From positions 1,612,001-1,676,000 of the forward strand of contig NZ_OX458333.1 in NCBI RefSeq assembly GCF_949769195.1: a stretch of 64,000 nt of DNA. Direction: 5' to 3'. The position numbers and the translations under genes are program-made. The stretch comes from Methylocaldum szegediense (lineage in GTDB: Bacteria; Pseudomonadota; Gammaproteobacteria; Methylococcales; Methylococcaceae). Of this stretch, positions 35,688 through 45,222 are shown in pieces (positions within the stretch are counted from its first letter, which is position 1; each line of letters begins with the position of its first letter). The notes below the pieces were generated by a model, which was given only the letters and a program-made list of their open reading frames with translations, made no database searches and was not told the DNA's origin.

Positions 35688-36796
35688 CACCGGGCTCTCC
35701 GCCAAACCGCGAAGAACTGCGTTACTGGTTGGCTCTGCACAGAGCGCCTCTTATCGGCAGCAGGCGGTTTTGTGCCATTCTTGCCCACGTTCACTCCCCC
35801 AGGGTGCTTTTCGAAACCAAGGCTGCCGATCTGGCCGCCTTGGGTCTCAAGGAACCAACGATCTCGTATCTCTGCCGGCCAGATTGGCAAGCCGTGGAAA
35901 CTGATCTCCACTGGCTAAGCGCCTCCGGCCATGATTGCCTGATCCTGCACGATCCCCGATACCCACCACTGCTCCGCGAAATCCCCGACCCACCGCCGCT
36001 GGTGTTCGTCAGGGGCGATATCTCCGCTCTATCGACTCGTCAGATCGCGGTCGTTGGAAGCCGAAATCCTTCACCATCGGGCCGGCGAATCGCGCGAGAC
36101 CTCGCCAGAGGTCTGGTTTCCGCCGGTTTCACCATCACCAGCGGACTCGCATTGGGAATCGATGCTGCCGCGCATTCCGGCGCGCTCGAAGCGGACGGTA
36201 TCACCATAGCCGTAGCGGCCACCGGGCTGGATCGCGTCTATCCGCGTCGACACCAGGAATTGGCGGAGACAATCGTCGAGCGGAGCGGCGCTCTCATATC
36301 CGAGTTCCCGACCGGCACCGGTCCCAAAGCAGAACATTTTCCGCGCCGCAACCGCATTATCAGCGGTCTCTCCCTGGGTACCGTGGTCGTCGAGGCAACG
36401 TCTCGGTCGGGATCCTTGATCACGGCCCGCTTTGCGGCGGAGCAGGGGCGCGAAGTGTTTGCCGTTCCGGGCTCAATTTACAGCCCGCTCTCTCGAGGAT
36501 GCAATGAGTTGATAAAAAACGGAGCAAAACTGGTCCAAACGGTCGAAGATATCGTCGAGGAATTCCAGACGCAATCAACCGTCCAAGCCTACGAACCTTC
36601 GTTTCAAACCGACTCGGAAACCGATCAGCCCTATATGGAACTCTTGAAATATATTGCGTATGACCCAACCTCTGTGGATACTCTAGTGGCAGCCACAGGA
36701 AAAACACCGGAAGTCATCATGTCGATGCTTTTGATGTTGGAACTGCAAGGCCACGTTGCCTCCACCGCCGGAGGACAGTACTTCCGGATCCAGTAA
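35684..36796 (+). CDS. dprA: DNA-processing protein DprA
   Basis: 370 residues. DprA loads RecA on incoming single-stranded DNA during natural transformation. The Rossmann-like core contains VGSRNPSPSGRRIARDLARGL, SGLALGIDAAAHSGAL, GTGPKAEHFPRRNRII and SGLSLGTVVVEA. A C-terminal winged-helix (DML1-like) domain covers about residues 300-368. The apparent TTG start overlaps the LysM stop (TTGA); a later in-frame start cannot be excluded. Confidence 0.94.
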   Translation: MTPGSPPNREELRYWLALHRAPLIGSRRFCAILAHVHSPRVLFETKAADLAALGLKEPTISYLCRPDWQAVETDLHWLSASGHDCLILHDPRYPPLLREIPDPPPLVFVRGDISALSTRQIAVVGSRNPSPSGRRIARDLARGLVSAGFTITSGLALGIDAAAHSGALEADGITIAVAATGLDRVYPRRHQELAETIVERSGALISEFPTGTGPKAEHFPRRNRIISGLSLGTVVVEATSRSGSLITARFAAEQGREVFAVPGSIYSPLSRGCNELIKNGAKLVQTVEDIVEEFQTQSTVQAYEPSFQTDSETDQPYMELLKYIAYDPTSVDTLVAATGKTPEVIMSMLLMLELQGHVASTAGGQYFRIQ

Positions 36797-36837
36797 ACGT
36801 CCTAGCCGCTGCTCCATCCCTTAGTTGAGACCGCTCA

Positions 36838-37305
36838 ATGAAAGAAAACGTATTCGATGTTTTGATCTATCTGTTCGAAAACTACATGGATGATGATGTC
36901 GAACTGACACCCGACCCCGACATGATTCGTACAGAGCTCTTGGAAGCCGGATTTCCCCAGACCGAAATCAATAAAGCTTTCGACTGGCTCGAATCTTTAG
37001 CTGAGCAAAATTCGATCAAGCCTGCTTCCTCGCCCGCATTTCGCATCTTTTCTACGCAGGAGATGGCGAAACTCGATACTGAATGCCGTGGCCTCCTGCT
37101 ATTTCTGGAACAAAACGGGATTCTCACGCCGACGAGCCGGGAACTGGTCATAGATCGTGTGATGGCATTCAAGGAAGAAACAATCTCCCTGGAAAACCTG
37201 AAGTGGATCGTGTTGATGGTCCTATTCAGCCAACCCAACGAGGAAGTCGCCTTCGCGCGCATGGAAAATCTCGTTTACGGAAACCTGCCTAATTATCTGC
37301 ATTGA
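36838..37305 (+). CDS. smg: Smg/DUF494 family protein
   Basis: 155-residue acidic, all-helical protein matching the Smg (DUF494) family by its start MKENVFDVLIYLFENYMDDD and its end FARMENLVYGNLPNYLH. The molecular function is unknown; a link to DNA processing is suspected only from its conserved place next to dprA. It lies 41 bases after dprA and before topA. Confidence 0.93.
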   Translation: MKENVFDVLIYLFENYMDDDVELTPDPDMIRTELLEAGFPQTEINKAFDWLESLAEQNSIKPASSPAFRIFSTQEMAKLDTECRGLLLFLEQNGILTPTSRELVIDRVMAFKEETISLENLKWIVLMVLFSQPNEEVAFARMENLVYGNLPNYLH

Positions 37306-37388
37306 TAAGCCATCCGTTTTCTTCGGCACGGAAGAAACCGAAGGATCCTTTTCTGTAAAAACGCAAGTAGTTCGCACGCTTAAGCTCC

Positions 37389-39689
37389 ATGAGTCAAAAC
37401 CTGGTCATTGTTGAATCACCAGCAAAAGCCAAGACCATTGAAAAATATCTCGGCCGAGATTTTCAGGTCTGCGCGTCCTATGGCCATGTCCGCGACCTTG
37501 TTCCCAAAGAAGGGGCTGTTGATCCCGATCACGATTTCGCGATGAAGTACGAGCTCATCGAGAAAAACGAGAAGCACGTACAAACCATCACCAAGGCCGC
37601 TCAGAAGGCTGACGCCTTGTTTCTCGCGACCGACCCCGACCGCGAAGGTGAAGCCATTTCCTGGCACATTTACGAGATCCTCAAAGACCGCAAAGTGCTC
37701 GATAACAAACCGGTGCATCGCGTGGTCTTCCATGAGATCACCAAGCGCGCCATTACCGAGGCGATTCAAAACCCCAAAACGCTCTCCACCGACCTGATCA
37801 ACGCACAGCAGGCACGCCGCGCTCTCGATTACCTGGTCGGTTTCAAACTCTCGCCGTTGCTGTGGAAAAAGATTCGGCGCGGCTTGTCGGCCGGACGGGT
37901 GCAAAGCCCCGCACTCCGGATGATTGTCGAGCGCGAGATCGAAATCGAGAACTTCAAGAGCCAGGAATATTGGACCCTCGACGCTGAAGCCAATGCCGAA
38001 GGTCAGAACTTCCGCGCCCGGCTTATCAGCTTGAACGGCGCCAAGCTGGAACAATTCAGCATCGTTACCGAAGAGCAGGCGACCCATGCCCGAAACGAAC
38101 TGCTTGCGGCAGCGAACGGCAAGCTCCGGGTGGAAAAAATCGAAGAAAAGGAGCGCAAAAGGAATCCCGCGGCACCGTTCATTACATCCACTCTTCAGCA
38201 GGAGGCGGCCCGCAAGCTGGGGTTCACGACCAAGCGCACCATGACGATCGCTCAGCAGCTGTATGAAGGCATCGATCTGGGCGGCGAATCCACGGGTCTC
38301 ATCACCTATATGCGTACCGATTCGGTCAATCTTGCCAGCGAAGCGGTACAGGAAATTCGCGAACTGATCGCGTCCCGATTCGGCGAGGAAAATCTGCCCA
38401 AGCAGCCGCCCGTATACAAGACAAAGAGCAAGAACGCTCAGGAAGCCCACGAGGCGATTCGGCCGACCTCGGCTTTTCGGCTGCCGGAACAGGTCAAACC
38501 CTATCTCACTGCTGATCAGTACAAACTTTACAATCTGATCTGGAAACGGACCGTCGCCTGCCAAATGATCCATGCCACCATCAAGACCGTCTCGGTCGAT
38601 CTGTCCTGCGGCACGAAGGGCGTTTTCAGGGCGACCGGTTCGACGGTCGTGAACCCGGGCTTCATGAGCGTCTATCTCGAGGGTAAGGACGATGTTCCGA
38701 GCGAAGACGATGAAAGTTTTCTCCCTGGGCTAAAAGAAGGCCAGTCGGTCGATTTGCTCGATATCGTCACCGATCAGCATTTCACCGAACCGCCGCCGCG
38801 GTACACCGAAGCGAGCCTGGTCAAGGCATTGGAGGAATACGGCATAGGCCGACCGTCGACCTATGCGACCATTATCTCGACTCTCCAGCAGCGACGTTAC
38901 GTCGTCTTGGAAAACAAGCGTTTTCGCCCGACGGATGTAGGACGCATCGTCAACAAGTTTCTGACCGAACATTTCACCCAGTACGTCGATTACAACTTCA
39001 CTGCCAATTTGGAAGACGACCTCGATGCCGTCTCGCGCGGCGAAAGGAGTTGGATTCCTCTGATGCGGGAGTTCTGGTATCCGTTCAAGTCGCTGATCGA
39101 TGCCAAGGATGAAAGCCTGAAACGCGCGGACGTCACGCACGAATTGCTCGATGAGACCTGCCCCGAGTGCGGCGGACGACTTTCCATACGCCTGGGACGT
39201 AACGGTCGCTTCATAGGGTGCACCAACTACCCAGAGTGCAAATACACCCGCAACATCAACGGGGATGCTATGCCCGCCGCGTCGGAAGTCGTGGAAGGAA
39301 GGGTCTGCCCGGAATGTTCCTCGCCGCTGGTAATCAAGACCGGTCGGTTCGGGAAGTTCATAGGCTGCAGCAATTATCCTAAGTGTAAGCACATCGAGCC
39401 GCTCGAAAAGCCCGAGGAAACCGGGGTACATTGTCCGGAATGCAAGAAGGGCCAATTGATCAAACGCAAATCGCGCTTCGGGAAGTTGTTCTTCTCCTGC
39501 AATACTTACCCGAGTTGCAGCTACGCGGTCTGGAACCCGCCCATTGCCGAGCCTTGCCCAAATTGCGGCTGGCCTATCTTGACACTGAAAGTCACCAAGC
39601 GGCGCGGCACCGAGAAAGTCTGCCCCCGTAAGGAATGCGGTTATGTCTCGCCTTATGAAGGCGAGCCGCTGGCCGAAGCTGCAACCTAG
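37389..39689 (+). CDS. topA: DNA topoisomerase I
   Basis: 766-residue type IA topoisomerase that relaxes negative supercoils. The N-terminal Toprim domain has LVIVESPAKAKTIEKYLG and DPDREGEAISWH; the catalytic tyrosine is Tyr307 in GLITYMRTDSV. Several C4 zinc-ribbon repeats follow in the last ~190 residues (CPECGG..., CPECSS..., CPECKK..., CPNCGW...). The length is shorter than the 865-residue E. coli enzyme. It occupies the position between smg and tsaC where E. coli has only yrdD, a small zinc-ribbon relative of the TopA C-terminus. Confidence 0.97.
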   Translation: MSQNLVIVESPAKAKTIEKYLGRDFQVCASYGHVRDLVPKEGAVDPDHDFAMKYELIEKNEKHVQTITKAAQKADALFLATDPDREGEAISWHIYEILKDRKVLDNKPVHRVVFHEITKRAITEAIQNPKTLSTDLINAQQARRALDYLVGFKLSPLLWKKIRRGLSAGRVQSPALRMIVEREIEIENFKSQEYWTLDAEANAEGQNFRARLISLNGAKLEQFSIVTEEQATHARNELLAAANGKLRVEKIEEKERKRNPAAPFITSTLQQEAARKLGFTTKRTMTIAQQLYEGIDLGGESTGLITYMRTDSVNLASEAVQEIRELIASRFGEENLPKQPPVYKTKSKNAQEAHEAIRPTSAFRLPEQVKPYLTADQYKLYNLIWKRTVACQMIHATIKTVSVDLSCGTKGVFRATGSTVVNPGFMSVYLEGKDDVPSEDDESFLPGLKEGQSVDLLDIVTDQHFTEPPPRYTEASLVKALEEYGIGRPSTYATIISTLQQRRYVVLENKRFRPTDVGRIVNKFLTEHFTQYVDYNFTANLEDDLDAVSRGERSWIPLMREFWYPFKSLIDAKDESLKRADVTHELLDETCPECGGRLSIRLGRNGRFIGCTNYPECKYTRNINGDAMPAASEVVEGRVCPECSSPLVIKTGRFGKFIGCSNYPKCKHIEPLEKPEETGVHCPECKKGQLIKRKSRFGKLFFSCNTYPSCSYAVWNPPIAEPCPNCGWPILTLKVTKRRGTEKVCPRKECGYVSPYEGEPLAEAAT

Positions 39690-39721
39690 CTTTTACCTGT
39701 TACCTGCGAGCCCGCAAAGCG

Positions 39722-40276
39722 ATGCCTTCGCGATTTCGCCTGAGGCTCGCGGCGACCCATCTCCGTCGCGGCGGCATCGTCGCTTATCCTACCGAGGGTG
39801 TGTACGGGCTCGGGTGTAATCCTCTAGACCGAGAGGCGGTGTTGCGCCTGCTGGCGCTGAAAGAACGCCCCACGACAAAAGGACTGATCCTCATTGCCGC
39901 CGAATTCGACCAAATCGAGTCTTATCTCGACATCCCCAACGACGCGATGCAGAGCAGAATCTTGGCCACCTGGCCGGGCCCCGTCACCTGGATCGTCCCT
40001 GCGGCCGGATGGGTTCCGAAATGGCTGCGAGGCGAACACGCAAGCCTAGCGGTTCGCGTCACGGCACACCGGGATGCCGCCGCCCTGTGCCGCGCTTTCG
40101 GTGGGCCCATCGTATCGACCAGCGCTAACAAAAGCGGCCGCCCGCCTGCCCGCACCCCGACCGCGGTTCGGCGTTACTTTTCGACCGACCAGGTATTGGT
40201 CGTCCCCGGGCGACTCGGTGGACTGGGCGGTCCCACCATGATCTACGACGCATCCACCGGCGTTCGGATACGTTAA
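39722..40276 (+). CDS. tsaC: threonylcarbamoyl-AMP synthase
   Basis: 184-residue YrdC/TsaC-family enzyme that makes threonylcarbamoyl-AMP for the t6A37 modification of ANN-decoding tRNAs. Family features are the start LRRGGIVAYPTEGVYGLGCNP, the GPVTWIVPA segment, and the nucleotide-binding loop PIVSTSANKSGRPPART. It lies 32 bases after topA and is probably the last gene of the lysM-dprA-smg-topA-tsaC run. The ATG at 39722 has no strong ribosome site. Confidence 0.94.
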   Translation: MPSRFRLRLAATHLRRGGIVAYPTEGVYGLGCNPLDREAVLRLLALKERPTTKGLILIAAEFDQIESYLDIPNDAMQSRILATWPGPVTWIVPAAGWVPKWLRGEHASLAVRVTAHRDAAALCRAFGGPIVSTSANKSGRPPARTPTAVRRYFSTDQVLVVPGRLGGLGGPTMIYDASTGVRIR

Positions 40277-41094
40277 GAAACCTTTGGATGAGCCTTTTTC
40301 TTCTGGGCTTAGCTTTATCCACAAACCCTGGGTAGCGATGGATGATCCAGAGGGAGCGAAATGGGGTTTTAAATCCTTCGCCAGTCCTGTCCTGAGGCTT
40401 TCGACAAAGCTCAAGACATACACCCTTCGACGGCATGAGGACACGCTTGTCCAAGTCTCTTATGAACACAATCGAAGGGGCTTGACCCGAATCCTCTTGT
40501 TCAGAGCTTCCTTAACATCTAACCCCGAATCCGGATATATCGCTGTCGTCAACAATCGATTGGTCTCGTTTTTGGGGGTGCGCAGCCACTGTTGCCGCCG
40601 TGGATCGGAGTCCGGCCGCGGCCTTCAGGTCCGATTCAAGGCAATGGCCATTGCTACCATAGGTAACCGAACTGCGCGAGCCTCGCATTACCGCCAAGCC
40701 GCCGTCCACGTAACAGTAGACGCACACCTTGGGCTTTGACGTAGTGGCGACGGTGGCGGTCAACTGGAAGCCGCAAGACGGCCCCAAGAAACGGATATCG
40801 TTGTCTTTCCTACTGCGCGTTAACGCTGCTCGCGCAAAACCTGGTCTTGGAAACCACGCAGGAAGCGGACGAAGGCCGAACCGACTTACCGCGCCGTGTG
40901 GCCGATTTCCCGATCGAAGACCGTCCGATGGAACCCCTCCGGTCGCCGGGTTGCGTCATTCACGGCGGTGATATCCGTCAGCACCAGTACCTTCAGTAAG
41001 CGAGCCTAGGAGGTAGCCAAGGCACACTCGAAACGCCTCATGTTTCGGGCGAGTAGACCGCGGAATTATCTCGACGCGCAACCGCTTCGTTACC
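40277..41094. other. long intergenic region after tsaC
   Basis: About 800 bases without a supported gene. At 40385-40445 there is a dispersed-repeat-like segment (CCTGAGGCTTTCGACAAAGC and a degenerate inverted partner) resembling the CTTCGACAAGCTC element near 9635. The rest holds only short chance frames. Confidence 0.4.
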
Positions 41095-41215
41095 TTACGA
41101 TCAAACCTCGTCCCACCAACTAACCGTTGGTCGTTCAATCCTTGGAGACCCACTTCCCCGTAGCAGTCGAGGTATCGGCGGAACGCCCGCTCACGGCCTT
41201 CCAAAGACCGCGTCG
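41095..41215 (-). pseudogene. possible transposase fragment (ISNCY/IS1202-like N-terminus)
   Basis: The minus strand encodes RERAFRRYLDCYGEVGLQGL, followed by DQRLVGG. This resembles the helix-turn-helix exit of ISNCY-group transposases (pattern SERTFRRYLDRYEEDGLEGLIDKRL). Nothing recognisable continues on either side, so only a scrap would remain. The call is by resemblance only. Confidence 0.35.
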
Positions 41216-41455
41216 CCTCCCTTTTTCCGACATGTATACGTGTTTTCGAACCTCATCAGACTCTTCTGTAGTCGCCCCCTGTCTCTTTCAGCCGTCACCA
41301 AGCTTCGTTGAAACCGTACGGATCAGACGCTATAACCCTGGACAGGTATTGGCTTCCAACAATCCGGACGTTTTTAACTTGACACACCGAGTTCTCATCC
41401 ATAGCATTCCACCATTTTGCAGGACACCGCCGCAGCGAGAGCGACTTCATACTTA

Positions 41456-42478
41456 ATGACCATATCGACTTCGTCACAGATCACGCCGACAGCTTCACAA
41501 GATCCAAAAACAGCCTTCGCGAGTATCCGCTGTTTGGTAGAAGAGGAAACTGCGGCTGTAGATCGGCTCATTCTTCGCGAGCTCAGCTCCGATGTGCTAC
41601 TCATCAATCAGATCGGCCGGTATATCGTAAACAGCGGCGGCAAACGCCTCAGGCCGATGCTGTTGCTGCTGGTCGCCAAAGCCCTGCAGTATCGAGGACA
41701 GCAACACATTACCCTCGCGGCGGTTATCGAGTTCATTCACACGGCGACCTTGCTCCACGACGATGTCGTCGACGAATCGACCCTCCGCCGAGGACGAAAT
41801 ACCGTTAACGCGCTCTGGGGAAACGCGGCCAGTGTCTTAGTGGGGGATTATCTATACTCGCGCTCGTTCGAACTCATGGTGAGTGTGCGGAACCTCCGCG
41901 TCATGGAGATTCTTTCCCGCACCACTACGGCGATCGCCGAAGGCGAGGTATTACAGCTACTCAATTGCAACAACCCCGCGACAACCGAACACAAGTATCT
42001 CGAAGTCATCTCCCGTAAAACCGCAATTCTGTTCAGCGCTGCGGCGCAACTCGCGACCGTATTGACAGGCGCTTCGGAACCGATCGAACTGGCGCTGAAG
42101 GACTACGGCCTTCACCTCGGAATTGCCTTTCAACTAATTGACGATGCCTTGGATTACATGGCCAATCCCGAAGAACTCGGGAAAAATCTGGGCGACGACT
42201 TAGCCGAAGGCAAGCCGACGTTGCCCCTGATCTATGCCATTGAGCACGGCAACGCGGCCCAAGCCGCAGTACTCCGCAACGCCATCGAGAACGGCGATCG
42301 TGATGCATTCCGCGAAGTTTACGAAATCGTTGAATCTACCGACGCAATCGCGTACACTGCACGGCGCGCTAGGGAAGAAGCAGACAAAGCGGTCGAACTG
42401 CTCAGCGTTCTTCCCGCATCGGAATATAAAGACGCCCTCGTTCGATTAGCCCACTTATCGGTCGAACGAAGCTATTAA
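41456..42478 (+). CDS. ispB: octaprenyl (polyprenyl) diphosphate synthase
   Basis: 340-residue trans-prenyltransferase that builds the ubiquinone side chain by adding isopentenyl units to an allylic diphosphate. It has GGKRLRPML (61-69), the first aspartate-rich motif DDVVD (102-106) and the second DDALD (229-233). Small side chains before the first motif (THTATLLH-like, here HTATLLH) fit a long-chain product; the exact length is not predictable. The ATG at 41456 is preferred to an in-frame TTG at 41417. A tRNA gene follows 11 bases after the stop. Confidence 0.93.
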   Translation: MTISTSSQITPTASQDPKTAFASIRCLVEEETAAVDRLILRELSSDVLLINQIGRYIVNSGGKRLRPMLLLLVAKALQYRGQQHITLAAVIEFIHTATLLHDDVVDESTLRRGRNTVNALWGNAASVLVGDYLYSRSFELMVSVRNLRVMEILSRTTTAIAEGEVLQLLNCNNPATTEHKYLEVISRKTAILFSAAAQLATVLTGASEPIELALKDYGLHLGIAFQLIDDALDYMANPEELGKNLGDDLAEGKPTLPLIYAIEHGNAAQAAVLRNAIENGDRDAFREVYEIVESTDAIAYTARRAREEADKAVELLSVLPASEYKDALVRLAHLSVERSY

Positions 42479-42489
42479 AGTCCACTATT

Positions 42490-42567
<78 letters not shown>

Positions 42568-42852
42568 TTAAATCAAAGTCTTATTCCGCACCCTCACACG
42601 GCATTCTCGGCAGCGTAAAACCGCGTTCGCATCCAGTACGGCTACTGCATCCCGCACTGAGCCCGGGAACAGGTGAGCATATAGCCAGTCCGTAATTCGA
42701 AGGTCTCGTTCGTGGCTTCGCTTTTCCACGCTAGGGCCGTCGAGGTACAGAACCATCAAACCGTCGAACGTCGGGCCCTTCTTTTTCGGCTTTGGCCCGC
42801 TGGGCTTCTCTCCCGCGATTTCTACAGCCCAGCTTGCTCGGATCGCCTTCAC
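42568..42852 (-). CDS. hypothetical protein in the island next to tRNA-Pro
   Basis: 94-residue frame, Lys/Pro-rich in its first third (EKPSGPKPKKKGP), then a mixed region ending in a Cys/Arg-rich tail (LRCRECRVRVRNK). Its start overlaps the stop of the next upstream ORF by four bases (ATGA), as in cotranscribed genes. No family is recognised. It sits at the tRNA edge of a decayed island. Confidence 0.4.
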   Translation of the reverse strand: MKAIRASWAVEIAGEKPSGPKPKKKGPTFDGLMVLYLDGPSVEKRSHERDLRITDWLYAHLFPGSVRDAVAVLDANAVLRCRECRVRVRNKTLI

Positions 42853-43271
42853 TCTCTCCTTTCACGGATCGTCTTCGCGTCGAACTTGAGTAGAGCACCG
42901 AACCGTTCGGCCGTTAGCGTCGGTGTAGGTGCACCGCCAGAACGGCGAGTCCGGACGCTCGAAGACGCCGTCTTGATCCCGTTTTCGTTGTTTGCGCTTT
43001 GGCATGTGTCATCGAGAATGACCGCGTGGTTTCCGCACTCGCCCGGTGCCGTCTCTACGGCGCCCACAGCACAGGCGCAAAGCGAGACCATAGTGTCGTC
43101 CTCGTACGTCACGAGGCCCATTTCTTCGACCGGAAAACCGTCCTCATCAGAGATAGCCAGCATGACATACCCATGGATCAAGAGCCGTGTCAGATAAGCT
43201 ACTGTGGAAGCGTGTTTCAGCTTGCGCGTCTGTCCCGGCGCTCCGGCAAGAAAATCCCCACGCCCTTCCAT
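42849..43271 (-). CDS. hypothetical protein in the island next to tRNA-Pro
   Basis: 140-residue frame with a plausible folded core (YVMLAISDEDGFPVEEMG, then VTYEDDTMVSLCACAVG). The 4-base overlap with the downstream ORF supports coding. It overlaps the upstream ORF at 43217 by 55 bases, so one of the two starts is wrong or a frameshift joins them. No known domain is recognised. Confidence 0.4.
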   Translation of the reverse strand: MEGRGDFLAGAPGQTRKLKHASTVAYLTRLLIHGYVMLAISDEDGFPVEEMGLVTYEDDTMVSLCACAVGAVETAPGECGNHAVILDDTCQSANNENGIKTASSSVRTRRSGGAPTPTLTAERFGALLKFDAKTIRERRE

Positions 43272-43645
43272 ACCCTGCAGCTGGCGTAACTTCGCCCCGA
43301 CCCGAAATTCACGACCACCGAGCGGCTGTCGGCCTTGTCATGGATTTCCCCGATGATTCCGGCTTGCGGGATATCGCCCTGAGCCGCGGCGAGCCACTGG
43401 GCGAACGCCTCGGGCTTATCCGCTAGCCATACAAGGCCGTCAACGTCCAGTAGGCACGGCGCGAGCGATCGGCGGGTGGGGTCGAATCGTCCGCGTGTAC
43501 GATAGGAGAGAAAGCGTTGGTTCCTTACTGTCGCCAGGCAGATCGGGTTTTTCGATCGGCTGCGAGTAGAGACGGAGTCAAAAAACGGCCGGGACTGCAA
43601 TCCGGGCGATTTCAGGGCCGGATACTGGCCTCTTGGAGAGACCAA
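43217..43645 (-). CDS. hypothetical protein, possibly truncated by the adjacent IS1380 element
   Basis: 142-residue frame. The first ~45 residues are Ser/Arg-rich and not protein-like; the rest (LLDVDGLVWLADKPEAFAQW, later SVVVNFGSGRSYASC) looks like real coding sequence. The IS1380-type terminal repeat begins at 43653, eight bases beyond the frame start, so the original 5' end of this gene may have been cut off by the insertion. Function is unknown. Confidence 0.4.
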   Translation of the reverse strand: MVSPRGQYPALKSPGLQSRPFFDSVSTRSRSKNPICLATVRNQRFLSYRTRGRFDPTRRSLAPCLLDVDGLVWLADKPEAFAQWLAAAQGDIPQAGIIGEIHDKADSRSVVVNFGSGRSYASCRVWKGVGIFLPERRDRRAS

Positions 43646-43827
43646 CGTCGGATTAGCCCGGATATTTCATCAGCTCTTTTCGCGGGCAGGAGTAATGGGG
43701 CGGTTGGGTCAACGGCATGCGACTAGGGAAGGCGATCGGGCAAAAACGAAGGGATTTCTGAACAATCGACGCAAGTCCCCCTTACCCCATTGTTTGTCAT
43801 CGTGCCGGGGACCGCACTCGGACCGGG

Positions 43828-45222
43828 TCAGGTGGCGAGGATACGGGCGGCGACGAGAAAGGTCTCACGCTGGGGATGATGCGAGGCGAAGAGGATAGGA
43901 ATGCGGCGCGTATTGCGCACCACCGAAGCGCCGATCTTAAGGAGGTTCACCCGAATCGTCGCGGCGGTTGCCCGCGCCAGCTCGGTACCGGCGAGCGCGA
44001 TCTCGCGCAGCCGCTGCATCAGCGTATACGCGAGGGCAGCCCACAGCAGGCGCAGCGCGTTGGCGAGAAAATTATGGCCACTGGCGCGGGTGCCGAAGAG
44101 GTCCAGTTGTGTTTCCTTGATCCGATTTTGTTCGCCGCCTCCCTACGGCTCACCCCTTCGGGGCTTCCGCTCCCATTCGATCCTATCGAATGGGTCGGCT
44201 TCTCCGCGCTGACAGTAGAGCGGATCGTAGAGGGCGTCGGCGTTCCCTTCAAGATTCGTCACCACGAACCTTGGATTGGCGCCTTGGCTGCCAAACTCCA
44301 AGCAGGTGATGATGCGCCGTTCGATATTCCAGGAGTCGGCCGCGTAGCGGAATTCGTGAATGCGGCGCTGCTTGAGACCGGTTTCGGCAAAGGCGGCTTT
44401 GAGCTCGTCTTCCCAAGCCGCGACGGCCTTGTGCAAGCGCGCATTGCGCACCACACCGATCACATAGCCAACAGCATGGCGTTCGCACCAACGCAAGAGC
44501 CTCTGCCGGCAGAAGCCGGAATCGCCCCGGACGATGATGCGAACCTTCGGCCACGCCTGCCGTAAGCGTGTCACCAACAGTTTGATCACCGCCGCCGAAT
44601 GCTTCGCCCCATCGATCCGGCTGGGCCGCAAAAGACAGATCAGGAGCGCTTGACCACAAAAGACATACAGCGGCAGATAGCAATACTGATCGTAGTCGCC
44701 GTGAAATGGGGCGAGTTCCTGATGCCCGTGCAGCGGCACATCGGAGGCGTCGATGTCGAGGATCAGCTCGCGCGGTGTTTGAGGCTGGGACGCGATGAAC
44801 TGCTCAACCAGCACCCGATTCAAGGCCACCACATCGGCACGGCTGGCACGGGTTTCCAGGCGTGAGAACGTCGGGCTGCTGGCCAGAGCCGTCACCTTGC
44901 CCACCGCCGTTTGCAGCAGCGGATCGTGCCGCAGCCGGTCATGATCATTGAGGTCCTCATAGCCGCAACACAGACCCTAAAGCCGTTGGGCGACCAGGTC
45001 TTGCAGGGCATGTGTGATGCGGTTCGGAGCCCTCGGATCGTTCAACGCCTGCGCTACCGCCTTCGATAAGCCAAGGCGTCGATCCAGCTGCCGCAAGAGC
45101 ACGAGTCCGCCATCGGAACTGATCGCTCCACCCCGGAAATTGGCTTCGATGACCCGCCGTCCCAGGCGTCCAAATGTCATCTCATCAGCGCTACAATTTG
45201 GCATCGGCACAGCTCCCCACAC
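43828..45222 (-). pseudogene. IS1380-family transposase, broken
   Basis: Family hallmarks are clear: GGAISSDGGLVLLRQLD near the start, LDIDASDVPLHGHQE (catalytic Asp region), IIVRGDSGFCRQRLL, and the C-terminal QLDLFGTRASGHNF segment. There are two lesions. An in-frame TAG at 44977-44979 stands where the family has a sense codon (QRL-stop-GLCCGYEDLNDHD). A palindrome-rich insert of about 63 bases near 44134-44196 adds a second stop before the C-terminal part, which ends at 43828. Frame and strand are otherwise conserved, so the decay is recent. Confidence 0.85.
44134..44196. repeat. short palindromic insert inside the IS1380 transposase
   Basis: About 63 bases, absent from normal IS1380 transposases, split the codons for ...GEA and NRIKETQLDLF. 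The insert contains a 10-bp hairpin (CCCATTCGAT-CCT-ATCGAATGGG, 44172-44194) and a small CCCC-TTC-GGGG hairpin (44153-44163). It looks like a REP/MITE-type element that moved into the IS. Confidence 0.55.

Noticed and set aside
40512-40787. Minus-strand 91-residue frame after tsaC
   Set aside because: No ribosome site, no recognisable motif and low-complexity Ala/Thr composition; kept as non-coding.
43876-44565. Plus-strand 229-residue open frame
   Set aside because: It is the antisense shadow of the IS1380 transposase, whose family motifs are clear on the other strand.
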